DNA from: Allokutzneria multivorans
GTDB lineage: Bacteria > Actinomycetota > Actinomycetes > Mycobacteriales > Pseudonocardiaceae
Reading direction: 5' to 3'
Length of the DNA stretch: 64,000 nucleotides
Assembly (NCBI RefSeq): GCF_039537405.1
Contig: NZ_BAABAL010000012.1
Location: 281,685-345,684, forward strand
Below the pieces are notes generated by a model that saw only the letters and a list, made by a program, of their open reading frames with translations, did no database searches and was not told where the DNA came from. Numbering within the stretch: the first letter of the stretch is position 1; each line of letters begins with the position of its first letter. Made by a program: the position numbers and the translations under genes. Below, piece by piece: positions 40,087 through 47,858 of this stretch.

Positions 40087-40641
40087 GTGGGCGACAACAA
40101 GGAACGCATGCTGCGCAACGAGTGGTACCTCGACGAGCCCGACCTCGCCGAGGACCGGCTCCGCTGCGGTCGGCTGCTGGACCGCTTCAACGCCACCACC
40201 GCCGACGAGGACGCCGAGCGCTTCGGCATCCTCACCGAGCTGCTCGGCGGCATCGGCCCCGGAACCCGCGTGCTGACGCGGTTCCTGTGCAGCTACGGCC
40301 ACCTCACAACCATCGGCGCGAACAGCTTCGTCAACAACGACGCCATCTTCATGGACGACGCCCGCATCACCATCGGCGACGACGTGCGGATCGGGCCGCG
40401 CGCCCAGCTGCTGACCGCGCTGCACCCGTTGGAGGACCACGACAAGCGCCGCGAGGGCTGGGAGAAACCGTTGCCCATCACCATCGGCGACAACGCGTGG
40501 CTCGGTGGCGGCGTGATCGTCTGCCCCGGTGTCACCATCGGAGCCGACGCCGTCGTCGGCGCAGGCTCCGTGGTGCTGCGCGATGTCCCGGCGCGCACCT
40601 TCGTCGCGGGCAACCCCGCCCGAGTCATCCGCGACCTGTGA
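40087..40641 (+). CDS. Sugar O-acetyltransferase, hexapeptide (maltose/NodL type)
   Basis: The 184-aa protein starts at GTG 40087 with the N-terminal acetyltransferase cap (MLRNEWYLDEPDLAEDRLRCGRLLDRFN) and continues as a left-handed beta helix (TIGANSFVNNDAIFMDDARITIGDDVRIGP, then ITIGDNAWLGGGVIVCPGVTIGADAVVGAGSVV). The catalytic His lies in TALHPLE. The enzyme would transfer acetyl from acetyl-CoA to a sugar hydroxyl. Its stop overlaps the GTG of the next gene (GTGA). Confidence 0.93.
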   Translation: MGDNKERMLRNEWYLDEPDLAEDRLRCGRLLDRFNATTADEDAERFGILTELLGGIGPGTRVLTRFLCSYGHLTTIGANSFVNNDAIFMDDARITIGDDVRIGPRAQLLTALHPLEDHDKRREGWEKPLPITIGDNAWLGGGVIVCPGVTIGADAVVGAGSVVLRDVPARTFVAGNPARVIRDL

Positions 40642-41165
40642 CTACTCGGAAACGCGTCGCGCTGGCCGTGAGCGCGGGGATCGTGCTGTTCGTGGGCACA
40701 GTGCTGGTGTTGCAGAAGCCGAAGCTCGAACTCGACGAGCAGCTGGTTCGCGCGGTGAGCCCGGCGGTGCACGAGGCCTTGCTGAGCAACAAGAAGCTGA
40801 CGTGGCCGACCAAGAGCGGCGGGCGTTGGTTCTGCGCGGAGCGTGTGGTGGAGACGCGGCGCGACGGCGACACGGTGCGCGTCGGTGTGCTCGCGAGCTG
40901 CATGAACTACGCGCGGGGTGACGGGTGCCTCGCGAGCAACGCGGGCAGCAGTGGCGCGGTCGTGGTCACGCTCAGGGGAACCCAGGTGCTGGACGTGGAG
41001 GTTCCCATCGACGGCGCGGGGAACGACGAGATGCTGCGCCGCATGTTCAGCGACGCCGGGTACGCGGAGGTGCGCCGCTCGATCGGCCGCGACACCCCGG
41101 ACCCCGCGCCCGAGGCGAAGGCGGCGTTCGGGTTGCCCGCAAACGTCACGAGCTGCCGGATTTAG
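40638..41165 (+). CDS. Membrane-anchored hypothetical protein
   Basis: The 175-aa protein starts at GTG 40638 inside the acetyltransferase stop codon. It has a short basic N-terminus (MTTRKR), one hydrophobic segment (VALAVSAGIVLFVGTVLVL) and a ~150-aa extracytoplasmic domain with three cysteines (WFCAERVV, LASCMNYARGDGCLA) plus one near the end (TSCRI). No family is recognised. It lies 69 bp upstream of the RiPP precursor, so it could belong to that cluster or simply to the acetyltransferase. Confidence 0.7.
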   Translation: MTTRKRVALAVSAGIVLFVGTVLVLQKPKLELDEQLVRAVSPAVHEALLSNKKLTWPTKSGGRWFCAERVVETRRDGDTVRVGVLASCMNYARGDGCLASNAGSSGAVVVTLRGTQVLDVEVPIDGAGNDEMLRRMFSDAGYAEVRRSIGRDTPDPAPEAKAAFGLPANVTSCRI

Positions 41166-41234
41166 CAGCGGGTTAGTTGCCTTGCGGGAAAGTGTCCGGT
41201 GTGCATACGGTCACGGGGACAGACCGAGGTGACG

Positions 41235-41369
41235 ATGGGGGACGGTCAGATGGCGGAGCAGGATTTCACGTTGGACCAGGACACGAGCGACAAGTTCTGG
41301 GCGATGCTCGAAGAAGAGGGCGTGACCCGCGCCGGTTTCGTGCTGCACATGGGGATGGACGCGGAGTAG
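41235..41369 (+). CDS. Candidate RiPP precursor peptide for YcaO-TfuA
   Basis: A 44-residue acidic peptide begins at ATG 41235 behind GAGGTGACG. Its sequence runs MGDGQMAEQDFTLDQDTSDK then FWAMLEEEGVTRAGF and ends VLHMGMDAE. It is too short for the usual gene-length cutoffs but lies 24 bp upstream of the YcaO gene on the same strand. An alternative start at 41250 (MAEQDF) is possible. The N-terminal acidic part looks leader-like. The last 13 residues contain no Cys, Ser or Thr, so azole formation there is excluded and thioamidation or another backbone change is the likelier YcaO-TfuA product. Expression is not proven. Confidence 0.7.
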   Translation: MGDGQMAEQDFTLDQDTSDKFWAMLEEEGVTRAGFVLHMGMDAE

Positions 41370-41393
41370 CGCCGCACCCGCGCTGGGGGATCG

Positions 41394-42554
41394 ATGCACC
41401 GCTTGACGTCGAGCCTGCGCTCGGCGCCGTTGGCGGAGACGGCGGCGCGGGCCGAGGTGGTCGCGGCGGAGCTGGGGATCACGAGGGTCACGGACACGAC
41501 GTGGCTGGACAGCATCGGCATCCCGGTCTTCGCGAGCATCAGGCCGTCGGCGACGCCCGGTTCGTTGTGCGTGAACGCGGGCAAGGGCGTGCGACCCGAG
41601 GAAGCCAGGGTCGGCGCGCTCATGGAAGCGATCGAGTTCGCGCGGGCGGAGTACGGCGCGCGCACGGTCGAAGTCTTCGACTCGACACCGCACGAGGTCG
41701 CGAGCCAACCGGGCGCTGAGTTCGACTTCGTGGACCTGTGTCCGTTGCTGGGCAAGGAGGTCGACCCGCACGGACGGCTCGTGTGCGTCATGGCGGAGGA
41801 CATCGTCGACGGCACGGAGATCGCGCTGCCCGCGGAGCTGGTGTTCTCGCCGTACCAGGAGAACCCCGGGCAGCGGATCTTCGGCACCAGCACCAACGGT
41901 CTCAGCTCGGGCAACACCGTCGAAGAAGCGACGGTGCACGGGCTCGCCGAGGTCATCGAACGCGATGTCAACGCGTTCAACCACATCGCGGACCGCTCGC
42001 GACTCGTGGAGCTGGACAGCCCGCCGCCGGAGGTGGCCGAGCTGATCGCCAAGGTCGAAGCGGCGGGTCTGCGAGCGGTGTTGCGGTACACGCCGAACGA
42101 GTTCGGGCTGCCGTACGTGGCGGGTTTCATCCTGGAGCCCGAGGACGACATGCCGATCGCTATCGCGCACGGGGCCGGGCTGCACCTGGTTCGCGACATC
42201 GCAGCGGTGCGCGGGCTGTGCGAGGCGGCGCAGTCCCGGCTGACCGGTATCCACGGCGGACGTGACGACCTGCTCGCGGGAGGCCGCTACGCCCCGCGCG
42301 ACGGTGATGTCGCGGCACTGCGTGCGCGGGTCACCGACGCGAAGGACGCCGTACGGTACTCGGAGATCCCGACGCACCTCGTGACCAGCATTGAGTCCGC
42401 TTTGGACCTACTCATGAAATCGTTGCGACGTCAGGCTTATCGGGTCGTCCTGACCGCAGGGCCGCTGGCCGTGGTGCGCGTCATCGTGCCCGGCTTGGAG
42501 TCGCTGACCCATGGCCTGCACCGCGTCGGCCCACGGCTGGCGGCTCGCGCATGA
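41394..42554 (+). CDS. ycaO: YcaO-domain enzyme (TfuA-associated, likely thioamide-forming)
   Basis: The 386-aa protein is a YcaO ATP-dependent peptide-backbone-activating enzyme. The ATP-binding core reads GLSSGNTVEEATVHGLAEVIERDVN near residues 167-191, and an upstream VNAGKGVRPEEARVGALMEAIEF segment completes the site. YcaO enzymes paired with TfuA install thioamides (thioglycine of McrA, thioviridamide-type RiPPs), while those with E1/ocin-ThiF partners make azolines; only TfuA is present here. The stop overlaps the tfuA start (ATGA), so they are coupled. It starts 24 bp after the candidate precursor. Confidence 0.92.
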   Translation: MHRLTSSLRSAPLAETAARAEVVAAELGITRVTDTTWLDSIGIPVFASIRPSATPGSLCVNAGKGVRPEEARVGALMEAIEFARAEYGARTVEVFDSTPHEVASQPGAEFDFVDLCPLLGKEVDPHGRLVCVMAEDIVDGTEIALPAELVFSPYQENPGQRIFGTSTNGLSSGNTVEEATVHGLAEVIERDVNAFNHIADRSRLVELDSPPPEVAELIAKVEAAGLRAVLRYTPNEFGLPYVAGFILEPEDDMPIAIAHGAGLHLVRDIAAVRGLCEAAQSRLTGIHGGRDDLLAGGRYAPRDGDVAALRARVTDAKDAVRYSEIPTHLVTSIESALDLLMKSLRRQAYRVVLTAGPLAVVRVIVPGLESLTHGLHRVGPRLAARA

Positions 42555-43159
42555 CCACGTACGCCTTCGTCGGGCCGACCGCGTTCGGGCTCCCCTCGGT
42601 GTTCCCCGCCGAGGTCGAAGTCCGCCCGCCCGTGCGCCGCGGCGATGTCGAAGCCCTGGTCGCGGCGGAAGAACCAGGCACGCTGATCATTGTCGACGGG
42701 ACGTTCCACAGCTACCCGGCGGTCGGGCATGTGGAGCTGCGCACAGCACTGGAATCCGGTTGGCGCGTATGGGGATTGTCGTCAATGGGCGCGATCCGAG
42801 CCGCCGAAATGGAGCCGCTGGGCATGCGCGGCTACGGCGCCGTCTACCAACGGTTCGTGAGCGACCCATCGTTCTCCGATGACGAAGTCGCTTTGCTGCA
42901 CTCCGCCGAGCCGCCGTACCAACCCATGTCCGAGCCGATGGTGCACATCCGCACCTTCCTGGATTCACTTGTGGCGGAAGGGAAACTGTCGGAGTCCGAT
43001 GCGCGGGACGTGACCGTCTCGCTGAAGAACCGTTGGTACGGCTACCGAACTCACCGAGCGTTGGCGGAACTGCTCCCAGTCGACGACGCGCTTCAGGCTG
43101 AGCACCGCCTCAAGACCACAGATCTCCTGCGTTTCGCCGAGGAGCAGCCGTGGCGGTGA
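42551..43159 (+). CDS. tfuA: TfuA-like core domain protein
   Basis: The 202-aa protein matches the TfuA core domain: YAFVGPTAFGL, then IIVDGTFHSYPAVGHVELRTALESGWRVWGLSSMGAIRAAEM and GMRGYGAVYQRF. The last two blocks are the most conserved in the family. TfuA is thought to deliver sulfur or allosterically assist YcaO in thioamide formation. It is translationally coupled to YcaO upstream, and its end overlaps the following methyltransferase-like gene by 10 bp. Confidence 0.93.
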   Translation: MTTYAFVGPTAFGLPSVFPAEVEVRPPVRRGDVEALVAAEEPGTLIIVDGTFHSYPAVGHVELRTALESGWRVWGLSSMGAIRAAEMEPLGMRGYGAVYQRFVSDPSFSDDEVALLHSAEPPYQPMSEPMVHIRTFLDSLVAEGKLSESDARDVTVSLKNRWYGYRTHRALAELLPVDDALQAEHRLKTTDLLRFAEEQPWR

Positions 43160-43887
43160 TCCCGGCGCACGCGAGCGAACTGCTCGACACCGCGCGCGAG
43201 CACTGGAGCCGTCCGGGCGCAACCTCCCTGTCCGGCAAGCCAATCCGCACGCTTGAAGCCACGCCACAACACACGGTCAACCCGTATTGGGACCTCGCGC
43301 TCACGCTCCCCCTGCACGAACGTCGCCTACCCGTTCCCGGTTCCGGCATGCTCGTGGAAGCCCTTCCGCCGCCGCACGGCCCATTCGGTTGGTGGGTGCT
43401 GCAACGCCGCTTCGCGTGGGCGCTGCCGAGTCCCGGCGACCTCACCTGGCTGCTGGCCCAGCTCGCGGGGCGGCCGGTGCTCGACGTGGGGGCCGGGCTC
43501 GGATACTGGGCTTGGCAACTCTCGCAGCTCGGCGTGGACGTGCTGGCCACCGACATCGCGTCCACCGACACCTGGCTGGACGAGGTCGAGCCGTTCCACC
43601 CCGTCGCCCACCACCCCGCCGATCCGGCCGAGCACCCCGAGCGCGCCCTGCTGCTCTCCTGGCCCCCGTCCGGCGGCCTGGCGGTTGACTCCCTCCGCTC
43701 CTACACCGGCGACACGGTCGTCTACCTCGGCGAGCTGAACCCGGAGGTCTGCGGCGGAGCGGACTTCTTCGCCGAGCTGGAGGAGAACTGGACGCTGCTC
43801 GGGCACAGTCCGTGGCACGTCAACCTCTACGGCTGCCGAGGCGTCCTGCGCGCGTACAGACGCCCTCCGGACGTCCGATTGTGGTGA
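43150..43887 (+). CDS. SAM-methyltransferase-like protein of the YcaO-TfuA cluster
   Basis: The 245-aa protein starts at GTG 43150 within the end of tfuA. A Rossmann motif VLDVGAGLGYWAWQLSQLG followed by LATDI indicates a class I SAM-dependent methyltransferase fold. The preceding 95 residues, with HGPFGWWVLQRRFAWALP, are unlike standard small-molecule methyltransferases. Tight coupling suggests it modifies the same peptide, perhaps by methylation, but a non-catalytic role is possible. The cobalamin riboswitch begins 41 bp after its stop, so the transcription units are separate. Confidence 0.75.
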   Translation: MAVIPAHASELLDTAREHWSRPGATSLSGKPIRTLEATPQHTVNPYWDLALTLPLHERRLPVPGSGMLVEALPPPHGPFGWWVLQRRFAWALPSPGDLTWLLAQLAGRPVLDVGAGLGYWAWQLSQLGVDVLATDIASTDTWLDEVEPFHPVAHHPADPAEHPERALLLSWPPSGGLAVDSLRSYTGDTVVYLGELNPEVCGGADFFAELEENWTLLGHSPWHVNLYGCRGVLRAYRRPPDVRLW

Positions 43888-43928
43888 GCGGGTACCGCCG
43901 CGTACCGTCAGTTCGTTGGACAACTTCA

Positions 43929-44031
43929 TACGTGCTCTGCCCAGGGGAAGCCGGTCGAATCCCGGCGCTGTCCCGCAACCGTAGGTGGTGACCCCCGTCA
44001 CCACGAGCCGGAATGCCTGGCGGAGCACGAG
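43929..44031 (+). promoter_or_regulatory. Cobalamin (B12) riboswitch
   Basis: The conserved class-I-like core is visible: AGGGGAAGCCGGTCGAAT, then GCGCTGTCCCGCAACCGT (43966-43982 region) and the B12 box GAGCCGGAATGCCTGGC (44005-44021). The closing stem pairs CGTGCTCTGCC with GGCGGAGCACG. It lies about 95 nt upstream of the start codon of the first transcobalamin-like gene. The intervening region has complementary GAGCGG/CCGCTC and CCGGG/CCCGG segments near the GGAAGGG ribosome site, suggesting translational control. Confidence 0.93.
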
Positions 44032-44125
44032 CGGCTTCACCTGTCGAGGAATGCAGAGCGGAGCCGGGTGGGCCCCTGCGCCGTGCCCGGAGCTTCGCGA
44101 ACCGCTCCGGAAGGGCACACTGGGG

Positions 44126-45946
44126 ATGTCTGGGTTATCGCGCCGTGCGCTGGCGCTGCTGACGTGTTGTCTTCTCATCTGCGGGTTCACCCTGCCCGCC
44201 GCCTCCGCGCAGCCGAAAGGCACCGAGGGGCACTGTCCCGACGGCAACGGCGTGACCGTCGTCGTGGACTTCCAGGAGCTCGGCGGGGACACCCTCGTCC
44301 GCTGCGCGCCGGGAGAGCAGGCCAGCGGATTGACCGCGCTGGAGAACGCCGGGTTCGAGGTCACCGGGACCACGCGCTGGGGCAAGGCTTTCATCTGCCG
44401 CCTCAACGGAAAACCCGGCCCGGACACCGAGCCGTGCGTGAACACGCCGCCCGCTTCGGCCTATTGGGGGTACTGGCACGCGCCGAACGGCGGAACGTGG
44501 ACCTACAGCCAACAAGGTGCCACGAACCGGAAACCACCGTTGGGCAGCTATGAGGGCTGGTCGTTCTCCAAGGACCGCAGCGCCTCCGACAACCCGCCGC
44601 CGCGCGTCGCGCCGGTTCGTCCCGCACCGAAGCCCCGCTTCACCGCCCAGCCAGCGACGCGCTTCCCCAAGCCGGTTCAGGCGACCCCTGGCACAGCAGA
44701 GGGCGCGCGTTGGCTGGTCGGCGAGCTGCGCGACGGAGCGCTGCCGGGCTTCAACGGGCCTGACTGGGGCCTCACGATCGACGCGCTCTTCGTGCTCTCG
44801 GCGACGAGGACCGATGGTGCGGCGCTGAACCAGGTCGCGGACAAGGTGGCGCACAACGTGCGCGGCTACAACAGCTACGACCTGTGGGGGCAGCCGGGAG
44901 TGCGGCTGGCCGACGAGACCGGCAAGCTGCTCGCCGCGGCGGTCGCGGCCGACACCGACCCGACGTCCTTCGGCGGGATCAACCTGCGCCAGGAGATGTT
45001 GGAGCTGATCGCCGGTCCAGGGCCCAACCACGGGCAGATCCAGGACAAGGGAATCACCAGTGACACCAACACCTTCGGCCAGTCGCTCGCAGTGATCGGC
45101 CTCGCACGCAGCGGCGGTGTGCCGAGCGAGGTGGTGGACTTCCTGATCAAGCAGCAGTGCGCGGTGGGCGGGTTCCGGCTCTCCACCACGCTCGGCGGAA
45201 CCCCGTCGATCAGCTGCGACGAGTTCCCCAACGCGGTGCTCGACCCGGACTCCACGGCGATGGCGATCCAGGCGCTGTTGGCCGCGAACACCCCTGCCGC
45301 AACGGCTTCGGCGAACAAGGGGGCCGACTGGTTGCAGCGCACCCAGCGCGCCGACGGCTCCTTCGGCGGCTCCGGCCCGACCGAGGCGTCCAACACCAAC
45401 AGCACCGGCCTTGCGGCACAGGCACTCGCCGCCGCCGGGCGGACCGAGCCCGCGCGCAAAGCCGCCGACTACGTGGCACAGCGCCAGCTCACCGCCGCGA
45501 ACGGTGGCGCTGCCAAGGCTTTCGCGGGCGCGATCGCCTACAACGACGCCGCGTTCGCGGAAGCGATCGCCAACGGCATCCCGGAGATGGCGCGCGACCA
45601 GTGGCGGCGGGCCAGCGCGCAGGCGTTGCTCGGCCTGGCCCAGGTGCCGCTCGGTAAGCTCGGCGCGCTGAAGCCGACCCGCACCGCGGCTCCTCCTGCG
45701 ACGACCGTGAACCCTTCCACGACAACGGTTTCCACCACGTCCGCTTCCGAGTCGACGACGACCTCAGCGCCCGAGACGACGACCGCCTCCGAAACCACCA
45801 CCTCCACGCCGCCGCCGGTCGTGGACCAGCCGGCGACGCCGCTCGCGCAGACCGGTGCGGAGCCCGCGCTGCCGTTGCTGGCCGGGCTCGTGCTGGTCAC
45901 CGCCGGACTGCTGGTGACGGTGGTCGCGCGCAGGCGGTCGGCGTGA
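44126..45946 (+). CDS. Cell-wall-anchored transcobalamin-like cobalamin-binding protein
   Basis: The 606-aa protein has a signal peptide (MSGLSRRALALLTCCLLIC ... ASAQ), then a DUF4430/transcobalamin C-domain-like module (VTVVVDFQELGG, YWGYWHAPNGGTWTYS, GSYEGWSFS) at about 30-150. From about 190 to 510 it has paired helices typical of an alpha/alpha toroid (NSTGLAAQALAAAGRTEPARK). A Thr/Ser/Pro linker ends in LAQTG (573-577), a hydrophobic segment and RRR, a sortase E-type anchor. In human transcobalamin the toroid comes first; here the order is reversed. With the riboswitch upstream and an ECF transporter downstream, surface capture of B12 is the likely role. Confidence 0.85.
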   Translation: MSGLSRRALALLTCCLLICGFTLPAASAQPKGTEGHCPDGNGVTVVVDFQELGGDTLVRCAPGEQASGLTALENAGFEVTGTTRWGKAFICRLNGKPGPDTEPCVNTPPASAYWGYWHAPNGGTWTYSQQGATNRKPPLGSYEGWSFSKDRSASDNPPPRVAPVRPAPKPRFTAQPATRFPKPVQATPGTAEGARWLVGELRDGALPGFNGPDWGLTIDALFVLSATRTDGAALNQVADKVAHNVRGYNSYDLWGQPGVRLADETGKLLAAAVAADTDPTSFGGINLRQEMLELIAGPGPNHGQIQDKGITSDTNTFGQSLAVIGLARSGGVPSEVVDFLIKQQCAVGGFRLSTTLGGTPSISCDEFPNAVLDPDSTAMAIQALLAANTPAATASANKGADWLQRTQRADGSFGGSGPTEASNTNSTGLAAQALAAAGRTEPARKAADYVAQRQLTAANGGAAKAFAGAIAYNDAAFAEAIANGIPEMARDQWRRASAQALLGLAQVPLGKLGALKPTRTAAPPATTVNPSTTTVSTTSASESTTTSAPETTTASETTTSTPPPVVDQPATPLAQTGAEPALPLLAGLVLVTAGLLVTVVARRRSA

Positions 45947-46785
45947 GGCGTTGGGCAGCCGTCGCGGCGGTCGCCGGATTCCTGCTGGCCGCCGCGACTC
46001 CGCCGATCTCCGCTCAGGGCAAGGGAACTCCAGGTCACTGCCCGGACGGCAACGGCGTGACAGTTGTGATCGACTTTCAAGATCTCGGCGGCTCGACGAT
46101 CGTCCGCTGCGCGCAGGGCGAGCAGGCCACCGGGCACGCGGCGCTGCGCAACGCGGGCATCTCGATCACCGGGACCAACCGGTGGGGCGAGGGCTTCATC
46201 TGCCGCATCGAGGGAAAGCCCGCTCCGTCGGCCGAGCCGTGCATCGACACGCCTCCGGCGACGGCGTACTGGTCGTACTGGCACGCCCCCAACGGCGGCG
46301 CGTGGAAGTACAGCGATTTCGGTGTCATGAACCGGAAACCGCCGCTCGGCAGCTACGAGGGCTGGTCGTTCTCCAAGAACCGCACCGCGACCACGAACCC
46401 GCAACCACGGGTCAAGCCGCAGCGGCCGGTCGCGGCACCACCGTCTCCGCCTCCAGCCCCACCACCGCCTCCTCCCCCGCCTCGTCCGCAACCTCAACCG
46501 CAACCCCAGCCACAACCTGGTCCGGGTGCTCCGCCACCTGCCCCTGAGGTCACGTCGTCGAGCATCGCGCCTACCACGACGACCGAAGTGCCATCGACGG
46601 TCGCTCCACCGCCTGCGGCGACGACCTCGGAAACTCCGGCGTGGACCGGCGTCACACCGACGAATTCGGCTTCGGAGTCGAACTCCGCGACGGGCACGAT
46701 CGTCGGCATCGGCGCGGTGCTCGCGGTCGTCGTCGGCGCGATCATCGCCACGGCTCGGCGTCGCAGGGCCGGTGACTCCAGCTGA
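45943..46785 (+). CDS. Second transcobalamin-like surface protein (DUF4430-type module only)
   Basis: The 280-aa protein starts at GTG 45943 overlapping the previous stop. After a signal peptide it repeats the same ~120-residue module as its neighbour (GHCPDGNGVTVVIDFQDLGG, GEQATG, YWSYWHAPNGGAWKYS, NRKPPLGSYEGWSFSKNR). The toroid is missing and replaced by a long Pro/Gln/Thr-rich spacer (PPPPPPPPRPQPQPQPQPQ region) and a C-terminal membrane helix with RRRR. It lacks LAXTG, so it is probably membrane-anchored and may hand cobalamin from the wall protein to the transporter. The repeated module indicates tandem duplication. Confidence 0.82.
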   Translation: MRRWAAVAAVAGFLLAAATPPISAQGKGTPGHCPDGNGVTVVIDFQDLGGSTIVRCAQGEQATGHAALRNAGISITGTNRWGEGFICRIEGKPAPSAEPCIDTPPATAYWSYWHAPNGGAWKYSDFGVMNRKPPLGSYEGWSFSKNRTATTNPQPRVKPQRPVAAPPSPPPAPPPPPPPPRPQPQPQPQPQPGPGAPPPAPEVTSSSIAPTTTTEVPSTVAPPPAATTSETPAWTGVTPTNSASESNSATGTIVGIGAVLAVVVGAIIATARRRRAGDSS

Positions 46786-46787
46786 GC

Positions 46788-47858
46788 ATGGTGCCGAGAA
46801 CGCTGCACCCGGGTGCCTGGTGGTTGTGGGCGCTCGGGCTGGCCACGGCGGCGAGCCGGACCACGAACCCGTTGCTGCTGGCGCTGATCCTTGCGGTGGC
46901 CGGGTTCGTGGTCGCGCACCGCAGGGGCGACGCGCCGTGGGCGCTGGCGTTCCGGATGTACGTGCTGCTCGGCGCGGTGATCGTCTTCTCGCGGGTGGTG
47001 TTCCGGATCATCTTCGGTGGCGGGCAGGGCGAGATCGTCCTGTTCACCCTGCCGCAGATCCCGTTGCCGGAGTGGGCCGCGGGCATCCGGCTGTTCGGGC
47101 CCGTCGCCGCCGAGCAGCTGCTGGGTGGCTTCTACGACGGGCTTCGGCTGGCGACGATGGTGGTCTGCCTCGGGGCGGCGAACGCGCTGGCCAACCCCAA
47201 GCGCATGCTCAAGGCCGTGCCGTCCGCGCTCTACGAGATCGGCGCGGCGGTCGTCGTCGCGCTGTCCGTCGCCCCGCAGCTCATCGAGAGCGTGCTGCGC
47301 GTGCGGCGAGCCCGACGGTTGCGCGGCGGCGCGCAGAAGGGCATGAAAGCCTTGCGCGCCATCGTGATCCCCGTGCTCACCGATGCGCTGGACCGCTCGC
47401 TCGCGCTGGCGGCGGCGATGGATTCGCGCGGTTACGGCAGAACGGGAACGCGGCAGCGCGGCCCTCGGCTGCTCACCGGCTTCCTCGTCATCGGCGGGTT
47501 GGCCGGGATCTGCGTCGGCGTGTACGGGCTGTTGGACGGCACGGCTCCGCGCTACCTCGGCGGGCCCGTGCTCGCGGGCGGGCTCGCGCTGGCGATCGCC
47601 GGATTCGTGCTCGGCGGCCGTCGTGTGCCGCGCACCGTGTACCGGCCCGACAGCTGGCGAGCGCCGGAGCTGCTCGTGGCCGCGTGCGGAATCGGTACCG
47701 CCGCCGTTCTGTTCATCACCAGCCAGGTCGACGCGGCCAACCTCTACCCGTCGCTGAACCCGTTGACGTGGCCGGAGTTCGCCGCGCTGCCCGCGCTCGG
47801 CGTGCTGCTCGGCGCCGCACCGGCAGTCCTCGCCCCACCGCACCCGGAGACCACGTGA
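46788..47858 (+). CDS. ecfT: ECF transporter T component (EcfT)
   Basis: The 356-aa membrane protein has the EcfT/CbiQ family coupling helices with Ala-Arg-Gly-type motifs: RRARRLRGG and AMDSRGYGRTG, preceded by LATMVVCLGAANALANPKRMLKAVP. About six to eight hydrophobic segments surround them. EcfT couples ATP hydrolysis by the A subunits to toppling of the S subunit. It starts 3 bp after the second surface protein and overlaps the ATPase gene (GTGA). Extra C-terminal helices beyond the canonical ~260 aa are present. Confidence 0.9.
   Translation: MVPRTLHPGAWWLWALGLATAASRTTNPLLLALILAVAGFVVAHRRGDAPWALAFRMYVLLGAVIVFSRVVFRIIFGGGQGEIVLFTLPQIPLPEWAAGIRLFGPVAAEQLLGGFYDGLRLATMVVCLGAANALANPKRMLKAVPSALYEIGAAVVVALSVAPQLIESVLRVRRARRLRGGAQKGMKALRAIVIPVLTDALDRSLALAAAMDSRGYGRTGTRQRGPRLLTGFLVIGGLAGICVGVYGLLDGTAPRYLGGPVLAGGLALAIAGFVLGGRRVPRTVYRPDSWRAPELLVAACGIGTAAVLFITSQVDAANLYPSLNPLTWPEFAALPALGVLLGAAPAVLAPPHPETT

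Noticed and set aside
41394..43159. Azole/azoline (TOMM) biosynthesis
   Set aside because: No E1/ocin-ThiF partner or flavin dehydrogenase is seen, and the candidate core lacks Cys, Ser and Thr; TfuA points to thioamidation.
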